Shown: piece after piece, positions 27,483-36,654 of the stretch | Layout of the letters: every line of letters begins with the position of its first letter | How positions within the stretch are numbered: the stretch's first letter is position 1 | Source: Treponema phagedenis | Lineage (GTDB): Bacteria > Spirochaetota > Spirochaetia > Treponematales > Treponemataceae | Direction: 5' to 3' | Length of the DNA stretch: 64,000 bases | Assembly: GCF_008153345.1 (NCBI RefSeq) | Contig: NZ_CP042818.1 | Location: 1,798,001-1,862,000, forward strand | The notes under the pieces: generated by a model | Told to the model about the DNA's origin: nothing | The model's input: the letters and a program-made list of their open reading frames with translations, nothing else | Database searches by the model: none | Position numbers and translations under genes: made by a program

Positions 27483-29114
27483 AAACACCGACTTGTATTT
27501 CATTTCCGCGATGTTTTTTTCGGCGGATTTGAGGAGAAGGTTTTTGTGTTTTTCTTTTTTTAAAGAAAGCATACAAACTAAAAAAGTACAGAATAAAAGC
27601 AGCGGAAGCCAATCTTTGTAGCGGGCATAAAAGGTCATGGTATGAGGATACACCGGCATGGATAAAAAGAAGCCGTCCTGCACAAAAAGCGGAAGGCTTG
27701 CAATTGTTTTTCCGTAAGGATTTATTGCAACCGTGTAGCCTGAATTGGTAGAGCGAATCATAGAGGTGCGTAACTCAATCGTGCGGTACATTGCCACCGC
27801 ATAGTGCTGATATTCCGCACTTGCGGTTTTTGACCATGAGTCATTGGTAAGATTTATTAAAAGCTCACTCCCCTGTTGATGAAGATGCGCGCAAACGGAG
27901 GGAAAAGCATCTTCATAGCAGATAGGAGTGGCAAAACGTACAGACTCTCCGTTTTTCGTTTGTAAGGAAAAAAGTTTGCATTCAGTGCCGGGTACCCATC
28001 CTGATGAAAAACCGACAATTGCGCTGAAAAGTTTTTTTACTAAAGGATTATTGATTCCGGGAATGTATTCGGCAAAGGGAACCATTTGCATTTTTGCATA
28101 ACTTTCCGCTACGGAAGCATCAGGAAGGATCAGAGAAACGGCATTTGAATAACCGTCATTTTCAGGATCGGTAAGCAAAGGGGAGCCGCTAAACAGCGGA
28201 GTGTCAACCTCTTTCAAAAAGTCGGTAACAGGCAATTCTGCCGGTGCGATTTCGTAATAATACTTATTTTCCTGATAGGGATAGCTTAAACTGGACTCAC
28301 TCCAAATAATGAGATCGGTGGGTTCTGAAGCTTCACTGATAATTCGTTTGCTCAGCAATTCACTGCTTAGCAGTATTTGCTCAAAATTGCTCATATCCCA
28401 TGGATCGGCATTTTGCTGGATCACCGCAATATTGAGTTTTTTTTCAGGTTCCTGTGTATGTGTCAGTTTATACTGTCCGTAACAAATGCTGCTTAGGACA
28501 AGAAAAGCGACAAAGATAAGTGTTCGCACAAGTGGGCGCCGCGATTCTTTGGCAAAACCGTTGGAAAGTTTTACGGCAGCAAGGATTGTTTCCGCCAAGC
28601 ATGCGGAAATAAGCGGTATCAAAAAAGAGATTCCCCATACGCCGGTGATATCAACAATTTGTATAAAGCGAGTTAATTTTGTTGCGCTCATTGCAACGGT
28701 TCCCCACGGGTAGCCTAAAAAACCGGTAGATTTAAAATATTCCCAAAGGCTCCATGTGAGCGCAAAGCCGAATATTCGATAGGGGATTTTTAAGCGTGAA
28801 AAATAATAAAAGGCAATTCCGAAAGGAAGCGCCAAGAAAAAATATGCAAGCGTAGAAGCGCCGAGCGTAAAAATTGCAAAATCTCCAAAATACGCAAGCC
28901 AAAAGCTTGATAAAAGATGCAAAAGCGGCACAAAAAAACCGTACATTAGCATAATCGCTTTTTTTGATTTTCCCGCAATAAAGGCAGTATAGAGAGGAAT
29001 AAGCGATACAATGCCGAGTATGGAAGAACCCGAAAGCAGAAATTCATTAGGGATAGCGAGGGCTAAAAGCCCTGCAGAGCTTAAAACTGCAAAAAAATAC
29101 AAAATAACGAACAT
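27447..29114 (-). CDS. lnt: Apolipoprotein N-acyltransferase
   Basis: 555 aa. Six or so N-terminal membrane helices (1-215), a nitrilase-like periplasmic domain with the Glu-Lys-Cys triad in LIIWSESSLSYP, YAKMQMVPFAEYIPG and FATPICYEDAFPS, and a last helix near 505-525. It adds the third acyl chain to lipoproteins, which spirochaetes make in large numbers. The final residues KKEFDTTVWF and the stop are encoded by the edge of the dispersed repeat, so the natural C-terminus was probably replaced. No clear Shine-Dalgarno precedes the ATG at 29,114. The gene is divergent from the GHMP kinase. Confidence 0.92.
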   Translation of the reverse strand: MFVILYFFAVLSSAGLLALAIPNEFLLSGSSILGIVSLIPLYTAFIAGKSKKAIMLMYGFFVPLLHLLSSFWLAYFGDFAIFTLGASTLAYFFLALPFGIAFYYFSRLKIPYRIFGFALTWSLWEYFKSTGFLGYPWGTVAMSATKLTRFIQIVDITGVWGISFLIPLISACLAETILAAVKLSNGFAKESRRPLVRTLIFVAFLVLSSICYGQYKLTHTQEPEKKLNIAVIQQNADPWDMSNFEQILLSSELLSKRIISEASEPTDLIIWSESSLSYPYQENKYYYEIAPAELPVTDFLKEVDTPLFSGSPLLTDPENDGYSNAVSLILPDASVAESYAKMQMVPFAEYIPGINNPLVKKLFSAIVGFSSGWVPGTECKLFSLQTKNGESVRFATPICYEDAFPSVCAHLHQQGSELLINLTNDSWSKTASAEYQHYAVAMYRTIELRTSMIRSTNSGYTVAINPYGKTIASLPLFVQDGFFLSMPVYPHTMTFYARYKDWLPLLLFCTFLVCMLSLKKEKHKNLLLKSAEKNIAEMKYKSVFIKKEFDTTVWF

Positions 29115-29141
29115 AATTTTGACTCAATTTAAGCATTTTTA

Positions 29142-29170
29142 TTGAATTGTTTCAATATAACGAGTATGAT
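29142..29170 (+). promoter_or_regulatory. Promoter positioned for a leaderless transcript
   Basis: TTGAAT (29,142-29,147), a 17-base spacer, then TATGAT (29,165-29,170), six bases before ATG 29,177. No ribosome site precedes that ATG. Confidence 0.5.
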
Positions 29171-29176
29171 ATACTT

Positions 29177-30331
29177 ATGCAAAAAATAGTACCTTTTCAT
29201 ATTGATGAATATGGAGATGAGCCGGAAGCGGTAGCCATTGTTCCCGGGCGCTTTCATTTACTGGGAGAGCATACATGGTTTGCACAAGGAAATACTTTGT
29301 CAATGGCTATAAATCATTATTTATATCTTTGTGTTTCAAAAAGGACGGACAGCAACTTTAGGCTTTTTTCTCTTTCACTAAAGGAACGTAAAAAGATCTC
29401 CGCATCAAATTTACGGTACCGAAAAGAAGATCGATGGGCAAATTCCGTAAAGGCGGTTATTCTTTCGTTTATCGATAGCGGTTATCCGGTAACCGGTTTA
29501 AATTTCACGATTCTCTCCGAAATCCCCGCAGATGCCGGGTTAGGTACTCCAAATGCATTAAAGGTGGCAACCGCCTTAGCTTTACGAAAACTTTTTGCAT
29601 CCAAGCTTTCCAAGGAAGCGCTTTTAGATATTCTTGAACATGCGAATGTACAGCATTTAAAAACATATCCTCACCGAGCGGACATCCTTTGTGCACTTTT
29701 TGCAAAAAGAGGTCATTGCGTTCGCACCGATCACCGAAAAAAAACAGCGGATCTATACCCGTTTCCGCTTGAAGGAAAAACTATTATTCTTACCGATTCA
29801 AGGATTCCGCGTCTGCTCGCTCGCGAAGAACTCGGCAATAGGCTGCAGCAATGTATTGAAGCATACGAACTTGTTAAAAAAAATCCTGATATACCGAAAA
29901 ATATGACAAAGCTTACCGAAACAATGCTTGATGAAGTTGAAATCCCTGAATCCGTACGCCGCAGAGTGATTTATATTATTCGAGAATCGCTCAGTGTTGA
30001 TGATGCCGTTGATGCCTTACAAAAAGGAGATGATTTAGTGTTTTCCCGCATTGTTAATCGATCACATGAAGGGCTACGTGACAGGTTTGAAATTTCTTGC
30101 CCTGAGCTTGACTGGCTAGTAAAGCGAGCGCTTGAATTTGTCGAACAAGAATCAAGCGATATGATTTGTTCCCGACTGACAGGGCGCGGCTTTGGCGGTT
30201 GTACATATTCAATCTTAAAAACGGAGGATGTGGAAACTTACATCGAAAAACTTAACGATTATGAAAGAATTTTCGGGTTTAAGCCCCTATATTATCGGGT
30301 AAAACCCTCAGGAGGTGCACGGATTATATGA
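29177..30331 (+). CDS. GHMP-family sugar kinase, divergent galactokinase
   Basis: 384 aa from ATG 29,177. The N-terminal motif AIVPGRFHLLGEHTWFAQG corresponds to the galactokinase signature, but the galactose-contacting HTDYN is replaced by HTWFA. The phosphate loop is AGLGTPNALKVA rather than GLSSSAS. HRADILCALF occupies the place of the catalytic-aspartate segment, and SRLTGRGFGGCT is the C-terminal GHMP motif. It is thus a real family member with an unclear substrate. The stop overlaps the surE start as ATGA, placing it first in an operon with surE, a TPR protein and a TPR-NHL-VWA protein. Confidence 0.8.
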   Translation: MQKIVPFHIDEYGDEPEAVAIVPGRFHLLGEHTWFAQGNTLSMAINHYLYLCVSKRTDSNFRLFSLSLKERKKISASNLRYRKEDRWANSVKAVILSFIDSGYPVTGLNFTILSEIPADAGLGTPNALKVATALALRKLFASKLSKEALLDILEHANVQHLKTYPHRADILCALFAKRGHCVRTDHRKKTADLYPFPLEGKTIILTDSRIPRLLAREELGNRLQQCIEAYELVKKNPDIPKNMTKLTETMLDEVEIPESVRRRVIYIIRESLSVDDAVDALQKGDDLVFSRIVNRSHEGLRDRFEISCPELDWLVKRALEFVEQESSDMICSRLTGRGFGGCTYSILKTEDVETYIEKLNDYERIFGFKPLYYRVKPSGGARII

Positions 30332-31068
30332 AAATATTACTTACAAATGATGACGGATACGGCTCGGCGGGAATCCAAACACTTTTTGAACTTTTAGAAG
30401 GAAAACATGAGGTGGTGATGATTGCTCCCCACATTGATCGGTCGGCAATTTCTCATGCGATCACCATGAATGACCCTATAGAATTTATCAAAAAAGAAAA
30501 AAACATGTATACTTGTTCAGGTACCCCGGTTGACTGTGTTGCAGCCGGAATTATGAGTATTTTTAACGGAGAAAAACCTGATTTGGTGCTTTCGGGAATT
30601 AACTGCGGAGGAAATCTCGGCACGGATATTGTATTTTCCGGCACGGTGGCTGCCGCCCGTCAGGCGGTTATGCATGCGATTCCCGGAATTGCGGTGAGTT
30701 TAATGCAATCCGACAATGGAGACTACAACTTTGACGCTCTTGCAAACTTTGTACTGCAAAATCTTGACACATTAGCAAAAATGTCTTATTTCGATGTATT
30801 AGTAAATATCAACGCGAAGTCCGCTCCTTCATATTCTCACGCCTCTTTTGCCTCAATATCGCGCAGAATATTTAAATCAAAGGGTGAAATTATTACGCAT
30901 GCAGAGGGAAAAAAGCAATTCTTGTATGGCGGAGGAACAATAGAAACCGAAAATGACGGAACAAGCGATTGGGATATTGTAATGAACGGCGGTATTTCTG
31001 TTTCGCAGGTATATGCACAACCTGTTTTGGACAAAAAAACTTCCGAGTCGCCTATATTTAAGTTTTAA
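30328..31068 (+). CDS. surE: 5'-nucleotidase SurE
   Basis: 246 aa, standard length. MKILLTNDDGYGSAGI carries the metal-binding aspartates, followed by APHIDRSAISHAIT, VLSGINCGGNLGTDIVFSGTVAAARQA and TPVDCVAAG. SurE removes phosphate from nucleoside monophosphates and is linked to stationary-phase survival. AGGAGG lies about 12 bases before the ATG; the start overlaps the kinase stop. Confidence 0.95.
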   Translation: MKILLTNDDGYGSAGIQTLFELLEGKHEVVMIAPHIDRSAISHAITMNDPIEFIKKEKNMYTCSGTPVDCVAAGIMSIFNGEKPDLVLSGINCGGNLGTDIVFSGTVAAARQAVMHAIPGIAVSLMQSDNGDYNFDALANFVLQNLDTLAKMSYFDVLVNINAKSAPSYSHASFASISRRIFKSKGEIITHAEGKKQFLYGGGTIETENDGTSDWDIVMNGGISVSQVYAQPVLDKKTSESPIFKF

Positions 31069-31078
31069 GGGGGAAAAA

Positions 31079-31765
31079 ATGAATGCCTTAGCGGAGGGAA
31101 TAGCACTGTATAAAAAAGGCCGTTATACGGATGCTTTAACGGAATTATTACAAATTACTTCAACCTCGTCCGAAACAAATATTGATTTAGCGTATTATAT
31201 CGGGCTTTGCTATGCGCGTTTGGATCGTTTTGACGACGCCCTTATATATCTTGAACAAATTGTAACGGGAAATGCGGATATTGCCCGTGTATATCAGTGC
31301 CGCCTGATTCTTTCATATATCTACACAAAAACAGATCGAACAAGACTTGCCGAATTTGAATTGTCAAAACTAATACAGGCGGGGTATGAATCCGTACAAG
31401 TCTATGCGTCATTAGGATTTTTAGCCTATGAACACGGAGAAACGGATAAAGCCGTTCAATATTATCAAAAGGCATTGGATATGCAAGAGGAAAATGCTAC
31501 CGCCTTAAACGGTTTAGGGTATATTCTTGCCGATAGCGGCAGGGAGCTTACCCGTTCTTTATCCTTATGCAAAGAAGCGGTAGAACAAAAACCGGATAAC
31601 GGTGCATATCTTGACTCTTTGGCATGGGTATATCACAAACTTGGATTTTCCTTGGAAGCACGTACCTATATTAAACGCGCGGCAGAAAAACTTCCGAATA
31701 ATAAACTAGTACAAAAACATAAAACAATAATTATGACAGAGCATAAAGAGGATTGGCAAAAATGA
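31079..31765 (+). CDS. TPR-repeat protein
   Basis: 228 aa. The start is ATG 31,079 directly after AAGGGGG. Several tetratricopeptide repeats are visible: LYKKGRYTDALTELLQI, YYIGLCYARLDRFDDALIYLEQI, ASLGFLAYEHGETDKAVQYYQKAL, NGLGYILADSGRE...SLCKEAVEQ, LDSLAWVYHKLGFSLEARTYIKRA. No signal peptide, so it is a cytoplasmic scaffold. It overlaps the next start by ATGA, suggesting that the two proteins act together. Confidence 0.85.
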   Translation: MNALAEGIALYKKGRYTDALTELLQITSTSSETNIDLAYYIGLCYARLDRFDDALIYLEQIVTGNADIARVYQCRLILSYIYTKTDRTRLAEFELSKLIQAGYESVQVYASLGFLAYEHGETDKAVQYYQKALDMQEENATALNGLGYILADSGRELTRSLSLCKEAVEQKPDNGAYLDSLAWVYHKLGFSLEARTYIKRAAEKLPNNKLVQKHKTIIMTEHKEDWQK

Positions 31766-33819
31766 AGCACGGCATTCTTAAAAATATTTTTCTTTTTTTT
31801 CTATTTTTCTGTTTTACAGGCGTGAATTTGCGCGCACAGACAAATTCTTTGCAGCCGAAAATCACTACTGCGGATACTGCACTCGGATCCGAAGAATTTA
31901 GGCGTGGAGTCCAAGCTTACTACCGCGGAGCTTTTAACGATGCAATTCGACTTTTGGAAAAAGCGCTTTCATACATCCCTGAAAATCCCCTGATTCTTGA
32001 ATGGCTTGGCAATGCCTATTACCGAAGCGGCGTTGAAGGCTCCGCTTTGCAGCATTGGGAACATGCGGAGGAAACAGAGTTTGGCAGCATTCTTTTAAAA
32101 AATAAAATAGAGATTGTAAAAGAGCGCCGCAACATGTTGCCGGATTTCCCCGACATGTTGACCTTTTCCGAAAGTATTTCTTTTTCAGCCTTGAATGACG
32201 GCAACTATCTTTTTCGCCGTCCCGCATCTATTGTCTCGATGCCTGACGGAAGTTTTTGGCTTACCGCTTATGGCTCCAATGAGCTTATTCGATTTGACGT
32301 AAACGGTGTTATCCTTACCAGAACAAAGGGGCCGATACAGGGTTTTGATCGTCCCTTTGATGTAATTCGTATGCATAATGGAGATTTGCTGGTTTCGGAA
32401 TTCGCCGCCGATAGAATTTCCCGCCTCACAAAGGACGGAAAATTTATCTCTTCATTCGGCACAAAAGGAAGAGGAAACGGAGAGTTTATTGGCCCTCAAT
32501 TTTTAGCAGTAGATAATTATGATAATATTTATGTAACTGATTTCGGAAATGCGCGAATTGTAGTTTTTTCTCCCGACGGAAAAGCGTTATTTACATTTGG
32601 AAACAAGGATGGCATTTTTCCCGGGTTTATTGCTCCCGCAGGTATTGCGATTATAAACGGGCTTTTGTATGCTGCCGATGCAGTAAAGGGCTGCATATAC
32701 ACCTTTGATACCGCAGGCAATTATATCGGAACCTTATTGCCCGATGATTCATTAAAATATATTGAGTCCATGCGCGTATGGAAAAATAATTTACTTGTCT
32801 CTTCCTTAAGCACCGTATCTTTGATTGATATTTCGCTTGCATCAATTTATCGCATTGCAAGTCTCGGAGCCGCTCCAAGCAGAATTATCGGAGTAGCACC
32901 AGATGCAAACGGCAACATCGTGCTTGCGGATTATAAAAACGAGAAAATCGAAATCGTTTCTCATATTACCGAACTTGCGGGCGGGCTGTTTGTAACAATT
33001 GAGCGTGTATATTCGGATCGCTTTCCGAAGGTAACGGTGAATTTACGAGTACAAAACAGAAATGGAACGCCGGTGGTCGGATTAAATGATTCAAACTTTT
33101 TGATAACCGAAGAAAATCATCCGGTAAATGATTTAAAGCTTGAAGGATCCGCATACTTAAATGACAATTGCGATATCTGCATTCTGGTTGATCAGGCGCC
33201 TTCTTCGGATGAAGAAAAAAAACTTATTCAATCGGCAATTAAAGAGATTGCAAAGGCGATGGGGGAAAAAGGACAGATACATATTGTTTCCGCCTCGAAT
33301 ATTCCCGTACTTGAAGGAAAATTCTCTCCTTCGCAGTTGGTGTCTGAAGACTTTCATTTTAAAGCGGGACAGTCTGCTCATCGAAAATTTGATCTCGGCT
33401 TACGACTTGCCGCAACCGAGCTTATCAATGCGGAACAAAAAAGAGCGGTTATATTTTTGTCGTCGGATAACACTTTTGCACATAGTTTTGATCGATACGG
33501 TATAAACGATTTAACCGCATATTTGAATAATAATATGATTAAGTTTTATGCGGTGAGTTTAAAAAAGCAGGCTTCGTCAACCGAATTAAACTATCTTGCT
33601 GCTAAAACCGGCGGAAAAACTGCTTATATTTATGCGGAGCGAGGTATTGCACCGCTTATTCAGGATTTACTGGAAGCCCCAATCGGTACCTATATGCTTT
33701 CGTACACCTCAATTTTACCCACCGATTTCGGCAGGGCGTATCTTCCGATAGAAGCCGAGGTACATATTTTAAGCAGATCGGGAAAGGATAAAACCGGTTA
33801 TTTTGCGCCGTTGGAATAA
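31762..33819 (+). CDS. Exported TPR-NHL-propeller-VWA-like protein
   Basis: 685 aa. Signal peptide KHGILKNIFLFFLFFCFTG with an Ala-Gln end, so it is periplasmic or surface-exposed. Domains: a TPR pair (about 35-105, RGVQAYYRGAFNDAIRLLEKAL), a beta-propeller of NHL-like repeats (about 140-400, with DGKFISSFGTKGRGNGEFIGP and VTDFGNARIVVFSPDGKAL), and a C-terminal VWA-like domain (about 460-665). There the metal site reads CILVDQAPSS instead of DxSxS, so metal binding is doubtful. No enzyme motif. Likely a protein-interaction platform in the cell envelope. Translationally coupled to the TPR gene. Confidence 0.85.
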   Translation: MKHGILKNIFLFFLFFCFTGVNLRAQTNSLQPKITTADTALGSEEFRRGVQAYYRGAFNDAIRLLEKALSYIPENPLILEWLGNAYYRSGVEGSALQHWEHAEETEFGSILLKNKIEIVKERRNMLPDFPDMLTFSESISFSALNDGNYLFRRPASIVSMPDGSFWLTAYGSNELIRFDVNGVILTRTKGPIQGFDRPFDVIRMHNGDLLVSEFAADRISRLTKDGKFISSFGTKGRGNGEFIGPQFLAVDNYDNIYVTDFGNARIVVFSPDGKALFTFGNKDGIFPGFIAPAGIAIINGLLYAADAVKGCIYTFDTAGNYIGTLLPDDSLKYIESMRVWKNNLLVSSLSTVSLIDISLASIYRIASLGAAPSRIIGVAPDANGNIVLADYKNEKIEIVSHITELAGGLFVTIERVYSDRFPKVTVNLRVQNRNGTPVVGLNDSNFLITEENHPVNDLKLEGSAYLNDNCDICILVDQAPSSDEEKKLIQSAIKEIAKAMGEKGQIHIVSASNIPVLEGKFSPSQLVSEDFHFKAGQSAHRKFDLGLRLAATELINAEQKRAVIFLSSDNTFAHSFDRYGINDLTAYLNNNMIKFYAVSLKKQASSTELNYLAAKTGGKTAYIYAERGIAPLIQDLLEAPIGTYMLSYTSILPTDFGRAYLPIEAEVHILSRSGKDKTGYFAPLE

Positions 33820-33950
33820 CAAAGCAACCGATCCCCGCGTTTTTCCGTAATCGTAGGTACGGGAAAGTAAACCGTTTTTAAGAAGTTCCACATGCGGGTG
33901 CGGTTCTCCGCTGTAAAAAATTTGGCAAAGCGATAAAAATAAGGAGAAGT

Positions 33951-34988
33951 ATGAAAAAAAGGTTCTGTGTGCTTTTGTTCTTGTTCATTCCGCTTTTCTT
34001 TTACTCCGAAAACTTGAGCGGAATCTGGGAAAACGGCAGTAAAATTATTGAATTTGCGGCGCAGGAGAATGCCGATTCGGCACAACCCCTCAACGACGAA
34101 AACCGCAGTTTCAATATGCGCATGGTGTTAAAACCGTATTATGCGTTTGTTTTTGAGCCGCTTAAAACAGTTTCCGCTACGGTGAAAAACAGATTCGATA
34201 TTTCAGAATTATATTATCTGGGCATTGAATATCCGCGCGAAAGACACCGTGTTCAAATTCCGGTATGTATTTTCCAAGATGCCTTGTTTACCTCTTTTTT
34301 TCAACGCATGCCATACTATACACATCGGGAGGAAATCCCCGAAGAAGCAATTCCTGTTGGTATTACCGCCGAGCAGGAAGCAGAAATTCGTGGGGAACAC
34401 AAAAGTCTTTTATTCGGTTTTTGGGTTGAAGAAGGAACTCCTGACGGTATTTTACTGTATCCGAATGAGATTCCGCAGCATATTACCGCGTACTTTTTTA
34501 CCGAAAAAGGATATATCGCCTTTCGGTACTGGAAAGATGATTTAGAGTATCGTCAAAGCAGCAGCTCTTTTACCGCCGATGACGAACAGGTTTATGAGAT
34601 TCCGCAGTATTTGCAGCGTGGTGAAGCGGTATACACCTGCACCACCGGAAGAGGCAGACAGTTGAGAAATTACCAACAGGGAACATATACAATCACGGGT
34701 GATAAAACTCAAGGCTTAACCTTAAGCCTCAAACCGGAAAAGGCTGGTCCTGGCACGCATGCGGTATGGAATCTATATCCCAATTCAAAATATCCCGAAA
34801 TAACCGATTTACCGCTTTATATTACGGAAACAGGGCAGATATTTTCATACGGAGCACCTTTTTTAATGCGATCAAAAATAACCGACCTTGATTCCGAGGT
34901 TACAAAACACAATGCGCTCCGCCGCCCGTCGCGTGAACCGCTCTTGCTTCCCGACAAAGTAGATTTTTTTGATTCAGAACACAACTAA
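33951..34988 (+). CDS. Exported protein of unknown function
   Basis: 345 aa with a clear signal peptide (MKKRFCVLLFLFIPLFFYS then EN). The mature part is beta-rich with many aromatic and charged residues and no motif I recognise. AAGGAGAAGT precedes the ATG. It sits 131 bases after the propeller gene and may belong to the same transcript. Repeats and a hairpin follow. Confidence 0.75.
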   Translation: MKKRFCVLLFLFIPLFFYSENLSGIWENGSKIIEFAAQENADSAQPLNDENRSFNMRMVLKPYYAFVFEPLKTVSATVKNRFDISELYYLGIEYPRERHRVQIPVCIFQDALFTSFFQRMPYYTHREEIPEEAIPVGITAEQEAEIRGEHKSLLFGFWVEEGTPDGILLYPNEIPQHITAYFFTEKGYIAFRYWKDDLEYRQSSSSFTADDEQVYEIPQYLQRGEAVYTCTTGRGRQLRNYQQGTYTITGDKTQGLTLSLKPEKAGPGTHAVWNLYPNSKYPEITDLPLYITETGQIFSYGAPFLMRSKITDLDSEVTKHNALRRPSREPLLLPDKVDFFDSEHN

Positions 34989-35047
34989 CAGCTGTCTAAT
35001 TGTACAAATCGGAGCATTTACAATAACAGCCTGCGAATTCAGCATCA

Positions 35048-35160
35048 CTATGGTAAATTGTCACGGATGACAATGAGGTAATTTGAGCAAAAAACCAAAA
35101 TTACATTCAGAACGGGCACGGACGCCCGTGGTTCCAAACAGAAATGAGTTTGAAAACTAC
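35048..35160. repeat. Partial mosaic palindromic repeat
   Basis: Holds CTATGGTAAATTGTCACGG, then GAACGGGCACGGACGCCCGT with GGTTC, and GAGTTTGAAAACTACCGCAC. Modules shared with the clusters at 13,152 and 38,100. Confidence 0.7.
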
Positions 35161-35176
35161 CGCACTTCTATTGTAG

Positions 35177-35214
35177 GCTGTCTGAATTTCTTTGTAAAGA
35201 AATATTCAGACAGC
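35177..35214. terminator. Hairpin between convergent genes
   Basis: GCTGTCTGAATTTCTTT (35,177-35,193) pairs with AAGAAATATTCAGACAGC (to 35,214), a long, nearly perfect stem just beyond the stop of the minus-strand binding-protein gene. Either strand has only a short T/A flank. Confidence 0.6.
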
Positions 35215-35226
35215 TTAAAGCGGTAA

Positions 35227-36437
35227 TTATTTAGCAGCCTCCATTGCACTTGCAGCAGTAGATAGATTTTCTTCGACACTGTCGCCGTCCCAAATATTGG
35301 CAAAGGTTGTAGCCATAGTCGACCAGTAAATTCCCATTTCAGGGATGGTAGGCATAGGAGATGCATATTGAGCCTGTTCCAAAATTCCTGCACTTAAAGG
35401 ATCTTTAATCTTGATATCAGCGCGAGGAGGAAGTTGTTTAGTCATTTCAAATCGTTTTATCAGCGCTTCTTTTGACATGAGAAAAGTTGCAAAATCTTTT
35501 GCTTGCTCGGCATGGTTACTGTATGCACTGACAAAGGCAAGGCGCACCCCTGAAAATGAGGCAGGATTTTTTGACTCGTTAGGAAAAATAGGGATAGGAG
35601 CTATACCGAAGTTGATATTTGCTTTTGTAAAATCCGCAATCTTCCAGGGACCGGTAATAATCATCGAAGCTTTCCCCTCCGTAAAAGATGAATTACAAAA
35701 ATCTCCGCTTACATCGGCTGCGGGAACATCGAGTATTTTTTCCGTAAGCTTTGAAAATATTTTAAACCAGTAATTGCATTTGCGCTATTAATATTGTGCT
35801 GCGTGCGGTCATTGCCCTTCGGTCCGAAAAGCGGAGCATTAAAGCCGCTCATAAAGATATAATCAAAATAGGCATTTCCTACTTCCCACACTAAAGCGTA
35901 CTTATTTTGTGCTTTATCATTCCATGTTTTTGCAAAAGCTTCTATTTCCTCCCATGTCTCTGGCGGTGTAGGCAGAATATCTTTGTTATAAAAGAGCGCA
36001 TAAGTCTCAATAGCTAACGGATAGCCGTACGCTTTCCCACCATAGCCGGAAGACATAACTGCGGCAAAAATGAAGTTTTTAAGGAACTCCATACTATCCA
36101 AAGGCAAAACATGTCCTCCGGCAACCAAGGCTCCGATCTGATCATGCGGTGCAACAAAAATATCGGCACCTACACCTGCAGGCCCATCAAGCTCTATTTT
36201 TGAGCGGGAATCGGGAGCCGGCACGGGTTCATATACAATCTCAATATCAGGATGACTTGCTTTATAGTCTTCGGCAATGGCGAGCATAAAATCTTTTTCA
36301 ACCCCTTCGGATTCCCAGATTTTAAGGGTGATTTTCTCTTCTTTTTTTTCGCCTTGATCACCGCCGCCACAGCTTAACAGGCTTGCAAAGCACAATATAC
36401 ACAGGCATACCAGTATACTTACAATCTTTTTTTTCAT
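35227..36437 (-). pseudogene. Sugar ABC-transporter substrate-binding lipoprotein, frameshifted
   Basis: The N-terminal frame starts MKKKIVSILVCLCILCFASLLSCGGG (ATG 36,435-36,437 after GGAGG), a lipoprotein signal. It runs through ITLKIWESEGVEKDF, EVGNAYFDYIFMSGF and NAITGLKYFQSL, then ends early. The C-terminal frame takes up at KLTEKILDVPAADVSGDF and continues with GKASMIITGPWKIAD to LSTAASAMEAAK. The switch falls at a T run (A's at 35,754-35,757 on the plus strand), consistent with loss of one base. Intact, it would be a MalE-type maltose/oligosaccharide binding protein. No permease or ATPase gene adjoins. It could be a real lesion, a homopolymer switch or a sequencing error. Confidence 0.85.
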
Positions 36438-36654
36438 ATGACGCCTCCATCTCATCATGAAAAATATTATTTTTTGCTGCGGAACATAATCGCAGCATAA
36501 GTTTTAGTATAGCATGTTTGTTAGTATAAACCATCCCTTTTTTTATTTTTTGGTAAAAGAGATTCGCAGTATAGAGCTGCTTCTGTCTGTGGCGGTTTGC
36601 CGCTTCTACCTTTGGTAATATCCCTACACTTTTTCTCTGCGTATAACTCTTGTT

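Noticed and set aside
34225-34545. 106-aa ORF inside the exported protein gene
   Set aside because: Out-of-frame reading of a gene with a clear signal peptide and ribosome site; no motif.
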